Source: Cryptomeria japonica (Eukaryota > Streptophyta > Pinopsida > Cupressales > Cupressaceae). Taken from it: a stretch of DNA of 64,000 nucleotides. The stretch covers positions 221,023,415 to 221,087,414 of the forward strand of contig NC_081410.1 in NCBI RefSeq assembly GCF_030272615.1, given 5' to 3'. The notes beneath the pieces are model-generated. The model was not told where the DNA came from and did no database searches. It worked only from the letters and a program-made list of their open reading frames with translations. The position numbers were made by a program, and so were the translations under genes. Every line of letters begins with the position of its first letter. Positions within the stretch are counted from its first letter, which is position 1. This document shows positions 1 through 12,137 of the stretch, in pieces.

Positions 1-1488
1 TGTTGGGGCTTCATTGATTACTTTTTTGGAGACATTTTGGAGGCTTCTATTTTCGGATTTGGGGATTTTCATTTTTTGGGGGTGTCGTACAGGGATTTGG
101 ACATCACCATTGAATCCGGGAGGCCATTTCCATGAATTTCGACTATAAAGTCGACCTATTTTGGTGAGAATTTTTTTCCCCATTTTGGCTATTATTGTAC
201 GGATTTTGAATTTTTTTTTATTATTTTCCGAAAAAAAAAAGTAGAAAAGAAAAATTTCGAAAAAAAAAAAAAAAAGCTATCCAAAAACAAAAAAAAAAAT
301 AAATTTTTTTTTTTTTTTTTGGGGGGTCCGCAGACCCCCACCCTCGTGCTCTCCGTACTCTATCATTTTTGGTTGCATCTTTTTACAGGCCGCATCGCCC
401 GTACTCCCCAGTCTTTGCGCCCGCTCCGGCCTCTGTCCTGATCGTGTACCTCCCGCCGATGGCACCTCTCCTTCCCGCTGCGCTGTCGGAGCCCGCCGCC
501 GCTGCCGTGCACCTCCCGCCGGCCACCCAGACCTCTCGCTGGCCGCCTAGACACACTGCCGGCTGCCCTGCTCACGTCGCCGGCCCCCTCGGCTCCCGGC
601 CCGCCGGTAACTTTGCCGCCTCCGGCGACACTTCCCTCCCACCGGCGGTCCTCTAAACCGACGGACCCGCGCCCGCCACTGGCCCGCGGTCAACAACTGT
701 ACGCCTAGTCAGCTGCCCAGTCACTGTGCCTAGTCAGCAGTTCGTACGATACGGACGCCCAGTCAGTTGGGAGGTGAAGTTTTCGCGACGTCTTACGGCC
801 GTCAAATTTAAGCCAGTAAATTGCTGACGTCAGCCCCACATCAGCAGACTTTTGAAATTTTTTGACCCCCTCTTCATTGAGCTTTTCAGTTTTGCAGTCC
901 AACTTTGAAAGGCCATATCTTGCTCATTTTTGCTCCTTTTTTGGTGCAATTTTTTTTGAAATGGGCTAAAATTTCGTGATCTTCGCAGTGGTGTGGTTAT
1001 TTTTTGATATTGGTGCACAGGTTTTTCGGAATTTTCGGATTCTCTCAGCTGTACCTGTCCAATCCTCAATTTTGCAACTTCAAAGGCCTCGTTTGAGCTC
1101 ATACGACCTCCTTTTCAGGTGCCGTTTTTTTTGAAAGTGCATGTTTTTTTCGTCTACTCTCATAATCTATGATCAGATTTCAGAGATTTTGAGTGGAAGT
1201 TGTACTTTCAGATATTGGTCTTATTTGGCCTATTAGGTACTTGTAAAGTGCTTGGATCTTAGTTTAGATCTCTTGCATTATTAGTTTGAGTCTCTTTTGG
1301 CCTTATTGAGGCAGTTGTAAAATTGTAATCAGAAGCCCACTCTGCCATTTTTTGCAAGTGGCCCATTGTATACGCACTAAGTATAAAGTGCCAAATCATC
1401 GTTTTTGGGGGGGCTCTTTGATTGAGTGAATTTGGGGGGGTGTCTTGTGTGATTGTGCCTCTCTTTGTGCTCTTTCATTTTTGTTGCA
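1..1488 (+). other. Leader-like region upstream of the copia gag
   Basis: No gene is supported here. The stretch holds long A and T runs (about 212-323), then a GC-rich pyrimidine-heavy block (about 380-690), then T-rich sequence up to the gag start. A short self-complementary motif of G-run, TCCGCAGA and C-run lies near 320-343. Proline/alanine-rich reading frames across 369-656 are explained by GC-rich composition. I compared this stretch with the 3' LTR at 5636 and found no copy, so the 5' LTR is either outside the window or lost, and this is probably the untranslated leader of the copia element. Confidence 0.4.
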
Positions 1489-4400
1489 ATGAGTCCTCAT
1501 AAATTTCCACCTTTAACTCCACATAATTATGCATCATGGAAAATTAAAGTATGGAGTAAATTAATGGAAAAGGGTCTCACGCATTACATAGATGGAACAA
1601 TAGCAGCACCACCTGATCCTAAGGCTGATCCTAATGCTCAATTAGAATGGCTCACAAAGAATTGCATGGCTCTTGGAACTTTGCGCAAGTATGTATCAGA
1701 TGACCTCATTTTTCACATTGAGTAAAACAATCAAGGAGGCTTGGGATATGTTTCAGAAATTGTATGGTCAAGTTGATGAAATCAGAGGTTACAAAATTGA
1801 CAATGAGCTCACCAACTTGGATCCCAAGAGTTTTGATACAATCCAAGATTATGTCACCAAAGCAAATGAGCTAAGAGCAAAGCTTAAGGATTGTAGAATT
1901 GACAAAAAGGATGCTTAGTTGATATTCAACTTGTTGGACAAGCTTGCACCATAATATGCAGCATTTGTGTCTAGCTTCCAAACTCATCGTTTGACAGTGG
2001 GGAGTTCCTATGTTATGCCTTCATTTGATGCTTTCACCGAAATGTTAATATTGGAACAATCTAAGTTGTTGAACATGGGACTTCTCAAGTCTTCAAAGTC
2101 CAAGGCTTTGGTGGCAAATCAAGGGAATCACGGAAGTCAAAGCAAGTTGATGAGTTAACTAATCTTCTTAAGAAAAACAACATCAACTTGCCATCCGCCT
2201 ACACAAAGAAGGATTCATCTCCTTCCTCTTCCTCACAGTCTAAGGGAAAAGGGCAAGCATTTGTGGCCACAACAGGTTCTTCACAGCAATGGATACTTGA
2301 CTCGGGTGCCTCATATCACATGGGTTCTACAAAGGAGCAGTTTTCTTCATTGGAGCCATCTAAGGTAGCTCACATTTACATAGGTGATGATACACAAGTA
2401 GAGGTTGAAGGGAAAGGTTCAGTTGACATGGATGATGGAACATTTGAGAATGTTCTCTATGTTCCTAACTTGTCTACCAACCTTCTCTCTATCTACCAAA
2501 TCACTCACTATGGGAATGGGAAAAAGGTTGAGTTTACACCAGATTCAGTTGTGGTAAAGGAACTTGATGATGATGCCTTGGTAGCAGTTGGACAAGTCAA
2601 TGACAACTCAAGGCTTTATTCATTCTCCCACTTTGTGCCAAGTTCACCTTCTAGGGCCTTGCTTACTCATTCAAATTCATAAAGTAAGCTATGGTATGAG
2701 CGGTTTGGTCACCTCAACTACCGCTATCTTCAGCAGCTCAGCACTAAAGACATGGTCACAGGTCTACCTCGAATCAGTTTTTCAGAGGGTGTATGTTCAG
2801 GTTGTTCCATGGGCAAGCATCCCAAGGAGAAGTTTGATAAGGGGAAACCTTGGAGAGCTTTGGAAGTTCTTCAACTTGTTCACAACGATGTAGCAGGCCC
2901 ATTTCCAGCACCTTCATTTAGTAAGGCCCGCTATGTCCTCACCTTCATTGATGACTACTCCCGCTTCACTTGGGTCTACTTTCTCATTCATAAGAGTGAA
3001 GTATTTGACAGATTTCAGGACTTCAAGACTCGTGTGGAGAAGCAATCAGGGAAAGTGGTCAAGATTCTTTGCACCGATAATGGAAGGGAATATGTGAACA
3101 AAAGACTTGAGGATTTTTGTACATTTGAGGGGATTGATCTTCAGCATTCTGTCGCATACACTCCACAACAGAACAGGGTTGCAGAACGCAAGAATAGAAC
3201 TCTCAAAGAAATGGCTAGCTGTATGATACATGCACGTTCTCTTGATCCCGCCTTTTGGGCAGAGGCTATCAGTTGTGCCACACACATCTAGAATCGGGTT
3301 CCTCACAAAGCTTTGCAAGGTATTACTCCTTTTGAGGCTTGGGCTGGTCGGAAACCGATTGTGAGACATTTCAGAGTTTTTGGGTGTCCAGCATGGGCTC
3401 GCATACCTCCGCAGAAACGCAAGGCATTGGAACCTCAGAGTCGGCCTTGCATATTTGTTGGATACCCTGAGGGTATTAAGGCATATAGATTGATGGATCC
3501 TGAGACACATGAGGTGTTCATTGAGAGGAGTGTTCACTTTGAGGAAAGCTCTCCTAGCTTCGCCTCTCTACCTCCTCCACCTTCCTCCATTGTGGATAGT
3601 GATGTTAGTGATTCAGATGATGAGACTCCTTCAACTCCGACTCGCAGGGTTACACCTCCACAGGGTCCACTTGCAGTTGAAGAGCCTCGTTCTCTACCTC
3701 CACCTAGACCTCGTTGTGCTCGACAGACACTTGAGTCCGCGGGTTCTCTTGTTGGGGATCCTTCAGATACACGGAGAACTCGATCACAGCATCAGGATCT
3801 ACCACATGCATTCATTGCTACCGCTTCCGATCCACAGACATTTAGGGAAGCATCAGGGGTTCCTGAGTGAGACCAAGCTATGGAGGAAGAGTATAGTTCC
3901 TTGATGAGGAACAACACATGGGATTTAGTCCATCTACCTAAGGGGAGAAAGATGGTTCGATGTAAGTGGATCTATCGGACCAAGTTTGCAGCGGATGGTA
4001 GTGTGGATAAGTATAAGGCTCGGCTTGTTGCGAAAGGTTTCTCTCAGGTTGCAGGTGTTGACTATATTGAGACCTTTGCACCCGTAGCCAAGATGAACTC
4101 CATTCGTTTGACACTTGCTATTGCTGCAGCTCATGGTTGGGCTGTACATCAGATGGATGTGAAGAGTGCTTTTCTTCTTGGTGATCTTGATGAGGAGATT
4201 TATATGGAGCAGCCACAGGGTTTCATTCAGGATACTTCCTTGGTTTGCAGACTAAGGAAATCTCTCTATGGCTTTAAGCAGGCCCCCAGGGCTTGGTACG
4301 CCAAGATGGATTCCTTTCTTCTCTCCGCAGGGTTCACCAGGTGTCATTCCGATCCGAATGTCTACATTTTGCGACAGGATGACTCTCACTTGCAACTTGT

Positions 4401-5350
4401 GCTCTATGTTGATGACTTGATCATTAGAGGGAGTACTGTAGCCATCATTAGCAAGGTCAAATCTGCTTTGCATGACAGATTTGCTATGACTGACTTGGGT
4501 CTTTTGCACTACTTTCTCGGGATAGAGATTTCACAGTCACCTTCCGAGATTACACTTCACAGCCCAAGTATGCTCTTGATCTACTTGCACGCTTTCATAT
4601 GGCTGATTGTAAGCCTGCCCTAACTCCCTTTCTTTCAGGAGTCAAGCTTGAGGCTTAGTGTTCTTCTCCACCAGTTGATGCCACTTTGTATCGTCAGCTT
4701 GTGGGTAGTCTCATCTACTTGACCCATACATGCCTTGATATTTCATTTGCAGTTGGCATGGTTTCCTGCTTCATGTAGGAACCACATGAGCTTCATTGGA
4801 AAGCCGCCAAACGCATTTTTCATTACATCCAGGGTACACATCACTATGGGATTCACTATGCAGCAGGCACAGAACTTCGCTTGGTTGGTTACACAGACTC
4901 CGATTGGGCTGGCGATCTTGATGATTGTAAGTCTACTTCTGGTTATAGTTTTCACCTTGGTTCGGGCCCCATTTGTTGGTAGAGAAAGAAGCAACATGCT
5001 ATTGCTCTCTCTTCGACTGAGGCTGAGTATCGAGGCACTGTTAACGCAGCGACTGAGACCATTTGGCTCCAGCGGATCCTCACAGAGTTTGGATTCACCA
5101 CTCCACAGCCGACAGTTCTACATTGCGACAATCAGAGTGCTATTGCGATCTCGAAGAAGCCGGTCCAGCACAAGCGGACCAAACACATCGAGATTCATAT
5201 GCACTATATCCGAGAGCTCATTCAGGAGCAGGTCATTGATTTGTAGTATTGTCCTACAACAGAGCAGGTTGCTGACATATTCACCAAACCTTTCACTGAG
5301 AGTAAGTTCCAGCAGTTGCGAGCTCTCTTGGGGGTGCGGGATGTGTCATT
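1489..5350 (+). pseudogene. Decayed Ty1/copia gag-pol polyprotein
   Basis: This is a Ty1/copia retrotransposon polyprotein that once encoded capsid, protease, integrase, reverse transcriptase and RNase H. The start is the ATG at 1489 (MSPHKFPPLTPHNYASWK), typical of copia Gag. Gag is broken by frameshifts between about 1700 and 2190. Protease shows LDSGASYH near 2296-2320. Integrase shows FIDDYSRF near 2944, CTDNGREY near 3070 and the AERKNRT glutamate near 3180. Reverse transcriptase shows KARLVAKGFSQ, FAPVAKMNSIR and YVDD near 4406. RNase H shows GYTDSDWAGD near 4888, SSTEAEYRG and LHCDNQSA. From 2188 to about 4550 one frame stays open except stops at 2680 (TAA), 3289 (TAG) and 3868 (TGA). 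A frameshift near 4560 and several more stops follow. The domain order Gag-PR-IN-RT-RH is diagnostic of copia. It is not functional. Confidence 0.95.
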
Positions 5351-5622
5351 AGGGGGGGTCAGTTGACTTCTCCTTCCTCTCTTATGGGGGGGACTTTTTC
5401 CTCTTTGAGGTTTTGTCCTTCTTCTTTGAGAGTCTTTTGTTCTTTCATCTCTCTTTTGGGGGGGAGTTTTTTCCCACTGGGTTTTCTCCCTTTCTCCATT
5501 TGTGAGAGATTGCATTGCATGGTTTTGCTTGCATTTGCATATTGTACATGGGTACCTATCAAGGCCTAGTAGCTGGGCCCCATCTTGCATTGTTGACTTG
5601 AGTCTTCATTCCCCTAAGTTGC

Positions 5623-5635
5623 ACTTAAGGGGGGG
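5623..5635 (+). other. Polypurine tract of the copia element
   Basis: An A/G run (AAGGGGGGG) stands directly before TGTTGG at 5636, the usual place of the plus-strand primer next to a 3' LTR. A similar G-run near 5350 could be an older or second tract. Confidence 0.6.
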
Positions 5636-6071
5636 TGTTGGTGTAAATAAATATTCATTTTGGATATTATTACACTTTACTTAAGTTAACTTAGGATAAT
5701 GCATCTCTTCGTAGTTTGGATTTGAAACACTTAGGGATAGAGCTTGTAGGAGAAATTCCACCTTTTGTGGTCTTATTTTGCTGTTACACTCCACATTCGG
5801 TGGGTCATCCACCTCTTGTGGAATAATATATTATTTCTCCTACCTACCCCTAGTATTTCTTACCTACCCTTGTTTCTTATTGAGCCACATGTCATAATTG
5901 TGTGCTCGTACAACCATATGGCCTTGCCTATATATGCAGGCCTATTTTCATTGTATTGGTTAATCCAGTTGATCATTTGCATATTGATGAGAATACAGTT
6001 TTGTTCTTGTCATTCTATTGTCTCTCCTTTTATGCTTTTCATTGTGCCCTTGATCTTGGCAAAATCCTACA
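5636..6071 (+). repeat. Copia 3' LTR (approximate end)
   Basis: The LTR starts TGTTGGTGTAAATAAATA immediately after the polypurine tract. An end at TCCTACA near 6071 is my estimate from the usual CA terminus. No second copy is in the window, so the exact end cannot be fixed. GCCTATATATGC near 5925 could serve as a TATA box. Confidence 0.6.
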
Positions 6072-7781
6072 GTTTTCCCTCATTTTGTAAGAAGTTCATG
6101 GATTGTTGCTAAAGCTGTGGTGAAATTTACAGGATTTAATGCAAAGTTAAAACTGTTTCAAGTTTCCCTGTGAGTGCATGGTCTCCTTCATTAATTTAGA
6201 ATTTTCAGTTATGTTTCTTTCCTTTATATAGCATTTTCTAAGTAAGCATCCGATAGAGTCCTTGCTATTCATATCGTTAGGGAATGGCTGATTGTCTTTC
6301 CTTCTGCATGGTTAATCTGAACCCTTCATATGCTTAGTTCGGTTATTGAATGCTCACTGAATGAATGTTAAAGTTCTGATGTTGTATTTAATAGCATGAA
6401 AACTCGGTTTTCCCTTGAAGATCGCACTAGATTGATGCAAGTATTGTGTTTAAATGGCTGGTAATGCTTAATCTAGTTATCTGGAGGTGTCTATCTGTTT
6501 ACTGAATCTACTATCTTAGTTAAATAATTTATATTTTCTGTATCTCTCTCTCTCTCTCTCTCCCTATCTCTCCTTTTTCCCCTTTTTTACCAAGAGAATC
6601 CACAGTCCTGCTGAAAATAGTATCAACCCAACTTAAATCATTTGATAAGCAAGACCATTAAAGTCCTAGGGAACTCATCTAGCAATCATTCATAACACTA
6701 TAAGTCCCCTTGTGTTTCCAGCAAAAAACACATCAAACCACTGAGTAATCCCGCAGTCAAGACCTGACAAACGAAACCTTGAGGTTGTCCTTTTTGATCA
6801 AACGTGAGAAACAACACTAGGGATTTCCTTATCTCAAGAGAGGATAGGATACTCAATGAGTACATTCTATTCTGTGTTGGCCGTATGGAGTTTGCAGCAA
6901 TGCGATTTCAGACACGTCAACACGCACCTAAGAGTTATAACTTGCCATTTGGAAGGAGAGTATTTCTACACTTGTTCTCTTTGATTCCAGAGTTTCTAGA
7001 GTTTATCCCTTGTGAACAGAGAGTTTAAAGTGGGAGAGTGGTCATTGTGCTAGTTGATCATCTGGGTTACTATTTCGGTTTGATGTGTGAGAGGTTTGTA
7101 ATGTGTGCTCATTAGAGATAGTGTGTGGATGGGCATTGGGACGAAATTAAGCTACATTGGGTAACACATAGTCCGATCTTTTGTTTATTGTAACGTGTGG
7201 GCTTTTGGACTGGCCTATTACATGCTTGGTTAAGGAATATGTTGCGGTTGACTTGTGGATATTGTAATTATGTTTTAGGCCAACATGTGAATGCAATTAT
7301 CATTGTAACTTATATATATAGTTGATCTATGTTCTTCCTAGTGTGTCCAATTATTGTAGGATCTATAAGGAGAGGTTAATGTGCATGTGGATGATGCAAT
7401 GTGAGTAGTGTCCCAATCATTGTGCAGTTTTATTAGAAGATCATATGCATTGTGTGAAGTAGCTTTGATGTTGTTCAAATTATAGAAAAGCTGAGTATTC
7501 AGCCCTAAAGGTCTGCAATTCATATCTTTTGTATATTGGTGAGATTGGTGTCTCACATCCTGAGATGGTGGTCAGAACTTGTGTAGGGGATTGGTGTCTC
7601 TTGTAGGTTTTGCCTGCAAATGTAATTGGGGATTGGTGTCTTTGGTGGGCTGGTGTCTACTTCATATTGTAAGTTATCTATTATTTTGTGAGGCTGGATT
7701 TGTGCAGTAGATCCAAGCAGCTATTCTCATTTTGGTTTTTCCGTTCTGGGTTTCCACATATATCTAGTGTTCTCATGTGTG
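6072..7781 (+). other. Intron-like sequence without recognisable gene
   Basis: No coding region or RNA gene is supported. A CT dinucleotide run lies at about 6543-6562. The phrase GGGATTGGTGTCT recurs between about 7540 and 7660, suggesting an old repeat. By position this is upstream intron of the AAA-ATPase gene, or its flank. Confidence 0.3.
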
Positions 7782-7789
7782 GTTGTGAC

Positions 7790-7804
7790 CTAAGTCACCA
7801 GGTT
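7790..7804 (+). repeat. hAT left terminal inverted repeat
   Basis: CTAAGTCACCAGGTT directly follows the target duplication GTTGTGAC and matches the reverse complement of 11046-11060 without mismatch. Confidence 0.95.
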
Positions 7805-8104
7805 CGAATTCGAATTCGAAGTTCGACAACTTTGAAATTCGAATGAAGTTCGATGCGGAAAAAATTCGAAATGTATAAAATTCGAATTAAATTCGCCATA
7901 TGTAATTTTAAATTTTTTTTTAATAAATATATGTAATATATCTATAAATTTGCGTAAATAGTTTAACATTGATAAATAGATTTGAAATCATTACAAAAAG
8001 ATGACACATTTATAAAATATAAACCGTAGGAAACATATGCTTTCACTATTGCAAAGATGTTCTTTTGTCAAAAAGGTACAATAACAGTCAAAAACTTTAG
8101 AACT

Positions 8105-10095
8105 TTAAAATAACTCTAAGTCATCAAGAGCACTTGGCTGGGATGCCAAATCATCATCATCTGTATCACTACTCAGTTCATCATCTGCAAAGTCAGGCTC
8201 ATCTGCATCTGGCATTGCTATGCCTTCAAGAGTTTGTTGTAAAGAAGTGATCTTTGCTGATTTGTTCATCAGCAATTTCAAATTGCTGCGAACATAGACA
8301 AGATCTCCCAACTTTCCAATCAGCAATTTGTTCCTCTTTTTGGAATGGATGTGGTCAAAGCAACTCCAGTTCCTCTCACAAGCTGATGAACTTGCTCCCT
8401 GACTCAAAATTCGAATAGCAAACTCTTGCAGTTCAGGAGCTGATGATCCATAAGAGATCCACCATCTATATCCAGACATACGTGGCGAGTCATATTTGGC
8501 TTCTGCCCCTCCAAACATCCCTTCTCCTCTCTTGTATTGCCAACTTTGATCTCTGATTAGTGCTGCAATTTCTGGATTTGGTACATACCTGCTAATGGCT
8601 TGGTAAAGCCCTGCAATGATTTCATTATCACCCCTTCTATCAATAGAAAACAACTTAGGCTCCAAAAAGCAAGCTGCTGCATGTAAAGGTGTGTGCATCA
8701 TTTTCCATCTGCAATCAATTGTCTCCCATATCTGCATATATTCTGCTTCTTCATTGTTTAGTGCTTTTTGAAAAGATTCCTTACACTGGTCCATGCTTTC
8801 ATAAAGCATGCCAAGGCAAGGAGTGTCACCATCAACCATACGAAGCATGTCAACAATTGGTTCACATACAAGCAAGACTTTTGCTGCACTTTCCCAGAAA
8901 TTGCTGTTTAGGATGTGATTTGCTCTATGTTCTTCCCCTTGGGGCCTTTAGAAAGCACTGAACTTTCCCACTGATTGGAACATATAACAGACCTCAAAGT
9001 TTCTTTTTCTTCAACCACTCTTTTCAAAGTGATATAATATGAAGCAAATCTTGTTTCACAAGGCCTTAACAATTCCTTTGATGCATGCTGCCTATAAATA
9101 CTCAATGTGAGATGATGATTCCGTATGAAATTTGCAATTGCTCTCCCTCTATGAATAGCTTCATTTACCCATGGGAATTTAGCCAAGTCATGAAGCAACA
9201 AATCGAGACAATGGGCTGCACATGGGCTCCAATTGATCTGTGGGTACTTCTCTACAATCAGCCTCCCAGCTCCCACACAATTTGCTGCACTATCAGTTAC
9301 CACTTGAACCACATTTTCCATCCCTACTTCAAGAATGGCTTCCTCTAATATTTGAAAAATATACTCTGAAGTTTTTTTGTGGTTCATGGTGTCAATGACT
9401 TTCAAAAACACAACACCTTCAGGACAAGACACCAAAACATTAATCAATGGCCTTTGACACATATCTGACCATCCATCACTCAATATAGTGCAACCTGTTT
9501 CCTTCCAAGTGGCTTTGACATCAGCTAATTTTTCAGTCACTCTATCTTTTGACCTCTGCAAAAGAGTTGTCCTGATAGCCTCTGAACCTGGGGGTGTGTA
9601 CCCTTTGCCAAACTCTGCAATTTTCTGAACTGTATTGCGGAAATGAGGATTTCTCGCAACATTGAATGGAATAGCACTTGTGTAAAACAAATCAGCAACT
9701 GCATCATCCACCTGTTGTTTCTCTACTGGTTTCCAAAAGTTGTTTAGTGTTCCACTTTGTTTTGGTACACTCGCCGCTTCGGATTGCACAGAAGAGGAAG
9801 ACATGGCAGATGTGAATCTAGATATATCTCCTTCAATTCTCTGTTTCTTTTGTGCCTTCTTCATTTTGACTACCGTTGAAGCAGCCAACTCTTTCTCTAG
9901 AATAGCTTTAAGTTCTGGAGTCGCACCTATGCATGCTTGAACACCTCCACCTAGACCCCCTGTATTAGCAAGGAAGTGGTCCCTAAGCCTTGTTAAAGTT
10001 CCAATAATATTTGCCTGACATATGTTACATTTGATGTGAGTTCCATTTCGGGTCACATGCTTCCATGCCTCAGAAGTTGATTTGGGAGGAGCCAT
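8105..10095 (-). pseudogene. hAT transposase with BED zinc finger, one frameshift
   Basis: Encodes the transposase of the surrounding hAT element. I chose the ATG at 10095 (MAPPKSTSEAWKHV) rather than one 15 codons upstream because BED-finger transposases usually start just before the finger. In order: a BED zinc finger (CNIC then a histidine in LRDHF), a basic linker, a DUF659-like segment with LSDGWSDMCQRPL and VVTDSAANC carrying the two likely catalytic aspartates, and a C-terminal hAT dimerisation region with SACERNWS carrying the likely glutamate. The first frame stops at 8908-8910. The downstream frame, reading HILNSNFWESAAKV onward, is offset, so a single indel lies at about 8905-8945. 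The C-terminus is acidic. Apart from this frameshift the protein looks intact, so it is a recently broken gene. Confidence 0.92.
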
Positions 10096-10140
10096 TAAAT
10101 GAAAATCTGCATGTTTGGAAAGAAAAATTAAAAAACACAC

Positions 10141-10585
10141 TACTTTTATTTCAACCTTTTAAAAATATATAATATTAAACAATATAATAAAAAACCATTA
10201 ATATAAAATTATAAATTATATAATAATAATATTAAACAACATTATAAAGTATAAACTATTAATTAACCTAAAAAAATATTAAATAAACAACATTATTAAA
10301 TAATAATAAACCTAAAAAAATATTAAATAAACAACATTATAAATTTATAAACATTTAATAAACAATATTATAAACATTATAAATTTATAAACATTTAATA
10401 AACAATATTATAAACATAAAAAAAATTGACACCATATTAATATTAAACATAAAAAATATTAAACCTAAAAAAAATTAAAAAAATATTAAAATATATAATA
10501 TAATATTAGAAAATATTAATATAAAATCATAAATTTTTAAACATTAACATTATAAACAAAAAATAAAATAATAAAATAAAAAAAA
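10141..10585 (-). other. AT-rich 5' flank of the hAT transposase gene
   Basis: Very AT-rich sequence with repeated phrases such as AATAAACAACATTAT and TTATAAACATTTAAT. No gene is seen. It separates the transposase start from the GC-rich repeat block. Confidence 0.5.
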
Positions 10586-10640
10586 ATGGCGGCCTACTTG
10601 TGCAGGTCGCGGACTGGTTGTGGACGTGTCGATGCTGGCC

Positions 10641-10770
10641 GGTGGCGTCGCGGACTACAGGTGGCGTCGCGGGCTGGTGGCGACGCGAGCTGGTGGCGTC
10701 GCGGACTGCAGGTGGCGTCGCGAACTGGTGGCGACGCGAGCTGGTGGCGTCGCCGACTGGTGGCGGCCGA
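10641..10770. repeat. 51-bp GC-rich tandem repeat inside the hAT element
   Basis: A 51-bp unit beginning GGTGGCGTCGCGGACT occurs at 10641-10691 and 10692-10742 with a partial third copy to about 10770. The unit contains both GGCGTCGCG and GGCGACGCG, so it is rich in CpG and in short inverted motifs. It stands upstream of the minus-strand transposase gene and may belong to its promoter region, which is inference. Confidence 0.8.
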
Positions 10771-11045
10771 GCAACTCCTGCGGCCGGGCAGACAAAAGTC
10801 CTTTGGCAACTCGCATGGCGGTCGGGCAGAGTGGGCTCCGTTAGCAACTCGCGTGGGTGTGATTGCAACTCCTGCGGCCGCCCTTTTATAAAATCCGCGA
10901 GAAAACCCTAAAATGCAAACCCCAAAAAATAAAAAACACTTTAACAAACCCTAATTTTTTTTCCGAATTTAATCGAATTTAATCGATTTTTTGAATAGTT
11001 TTTCAAGTTTGCTGAATTTCGAACTTCAAGGTTCAAATTCGGTCA

Positions 11046-11060
11046 AACCTGGTGACTTAG
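11046..11060 (-). repeat. hAT right terminal inverted repeat
   Basis: Reverse complement reads CTAAGTCACCAGGTT. It is followed at 11061-11068 by the second copy of GTTGTGAC. Confidence 0.95.
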
Positions 11061-11390
11061 GTTGTGACAGTGTGTTTGTGCGTATCATGACTTGCTGTTT
11101 TAACTTTAATGTGTGATCTAGGATTGCTCAACATATTGTGTGCCCTTCAATCTAGGCATGGAATTTTTTGATGTTCTATTCTATGAAATAGGAAAAGATT
11201 AGTTTAGTGCAATCCCTCAAGCCATTTTTTGTAATAGCTTAAATAAATTTGCTTTTACATAAGGTCTCTCCCTTGTTTATTGCTCTTAGTTTGCTTTAAA
11301 TTCCCCATAAAATTCAGCAAATCATTAGTATATCTATAACCTATCTATGTACTTGGATTCTATTAGATACCAATATTAAGGGATGTTTAA

Positions 11391-11567
11391 TGGTAGATAT
11401 GATTTTTATTTTGAAGGTCACTATAGAAGTGTATATATTCCTTAATATCTCTTACTAAAATATATGTAAGAAGATCGTAATTGGTAGATATGATTTATAT
11501 TTTTCAAGGTCACTATAAAAGTGTATATTTGTATCTCTTACTAAAATATATGTAAGAAGATTGTAAT
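11391..11567. repeat. 91-bp imperfect tandem duplication
   Basis: A unit starting TGGTAGATATGATTT and ending near GTAAGAAGATCGTAAT is present at 11391-11481 and again from 11482, with scattered substitutions. It lies in intron-like sequence. The rest of 11069-12093 shows no gene. Confidence 0.75.
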
Positions 11568-12093
11568 TGTAGTTTTGTGTGTTTTTTTTGTTGGAAGCTT
11601 GTGATTGTTGATGTGCTGATTTTATATGCCCCTTAGTATCTAGTGCCACAATATTTTTAAGAAACTTTTGAAATTGTCTGTTTGTATTTGTTGTTTGAGG
11701 TTTGTGATGTAGTTTTGCTTCGTTTACTTTCACAGCTAAATGTGCTCAATTTGAGTTGGTAGGTAAACATTTCGTAATCTCATTCTATGTGACTTGACTT
11801 CATATTTTTACATATGGTGTATATGATGAATGCCATACATTGCTATAGATGTTTGTAGATCTTCCATGCCAATATCTGATGCTTACTACTTATAGTTAAA
11901 GAGTCCTTAAAGTAAGTGATATTCTATGTAGGAAACGTCGTGTTGATTTAATTTACTAGTAAAGGTGCTTGAGTAACTGCACAGGGAGATTGCATGGTTA
12001 TTAATTGAATTCATCTGTTATTTTTATAATTGTAGAAAATTTGTGGGCTTCTAAGTACTCAAAGGATTGACATTTGTTGCTATGTATTTGCAG

Positions 12094-12137
12094 GCACAGG
12101 AAAAACGTCTTGTGCTCGTGTCATTGCAAGCCAAGCA
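12094..12137 (+). CDS. AAA-type ATPase exon carrying Walker A (host gene)
   Basis: A 44-nt internal exon of a host AAA ATPase. It is preceded by TATTTGCAG and followed by GTAAATG, both good splice signals. Reading from phase 1 (GC completes a glycine codon) gives GTGKTSCARVIASQA, the nucleotide-binding P-loop (Walker A, GxGKT/S) of AAA proteins plus the following helix. It ends in phase 0, matching the exon at 33987. The split inside the P-loop means the preceding exon must end GPP plus one base; I could not find that exon in this window. The combined sequence resembles a plant AAA family close to katanin/CDC48-like ATPases, but I cannot name the orthologue. Transposons surround it, but the exon shows no damage. 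Confidence 0.9.

Larger units (their letters stand above)
7790..11060 (-). mobile_element. hAT-superfamily DNA transposon, near complete
   Basis: A 3271-bp cut-and-paste transposon. It is bounded by a perfect 8-bp target-site duplication GTTGTGAC at 7782-7789 and 11061-11068, the length expected for hAT. Immediately inside are inverted ends CTAAGTCACCAGGTT at 7790-7804 and 11046-11060, identical over 15 bp. Further GAATTCGAA-like motifs in the subterminal regions could be transposase binding sites. The single gene lies on the minus strand. It sits in DNA upstream of the first visible ATPase exon. Exact duplication and termini suggest insertion recent relative to its surroundings. Confidence 0.95.

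Noticed and set aside
369-656. Proline/alanine-rich plus-strand ORF near the left edge
   Set aside because: It follows from GC-rich pyrimidine sequence in the copia leader; no domain or conserved pattern was seen.
1-1488. 5' LTR of the copia element
   Set aside because: I looked for the 3' LTR sequence (TGTTGGTGTAAATAAATA and following) in this stretch and did not find it.
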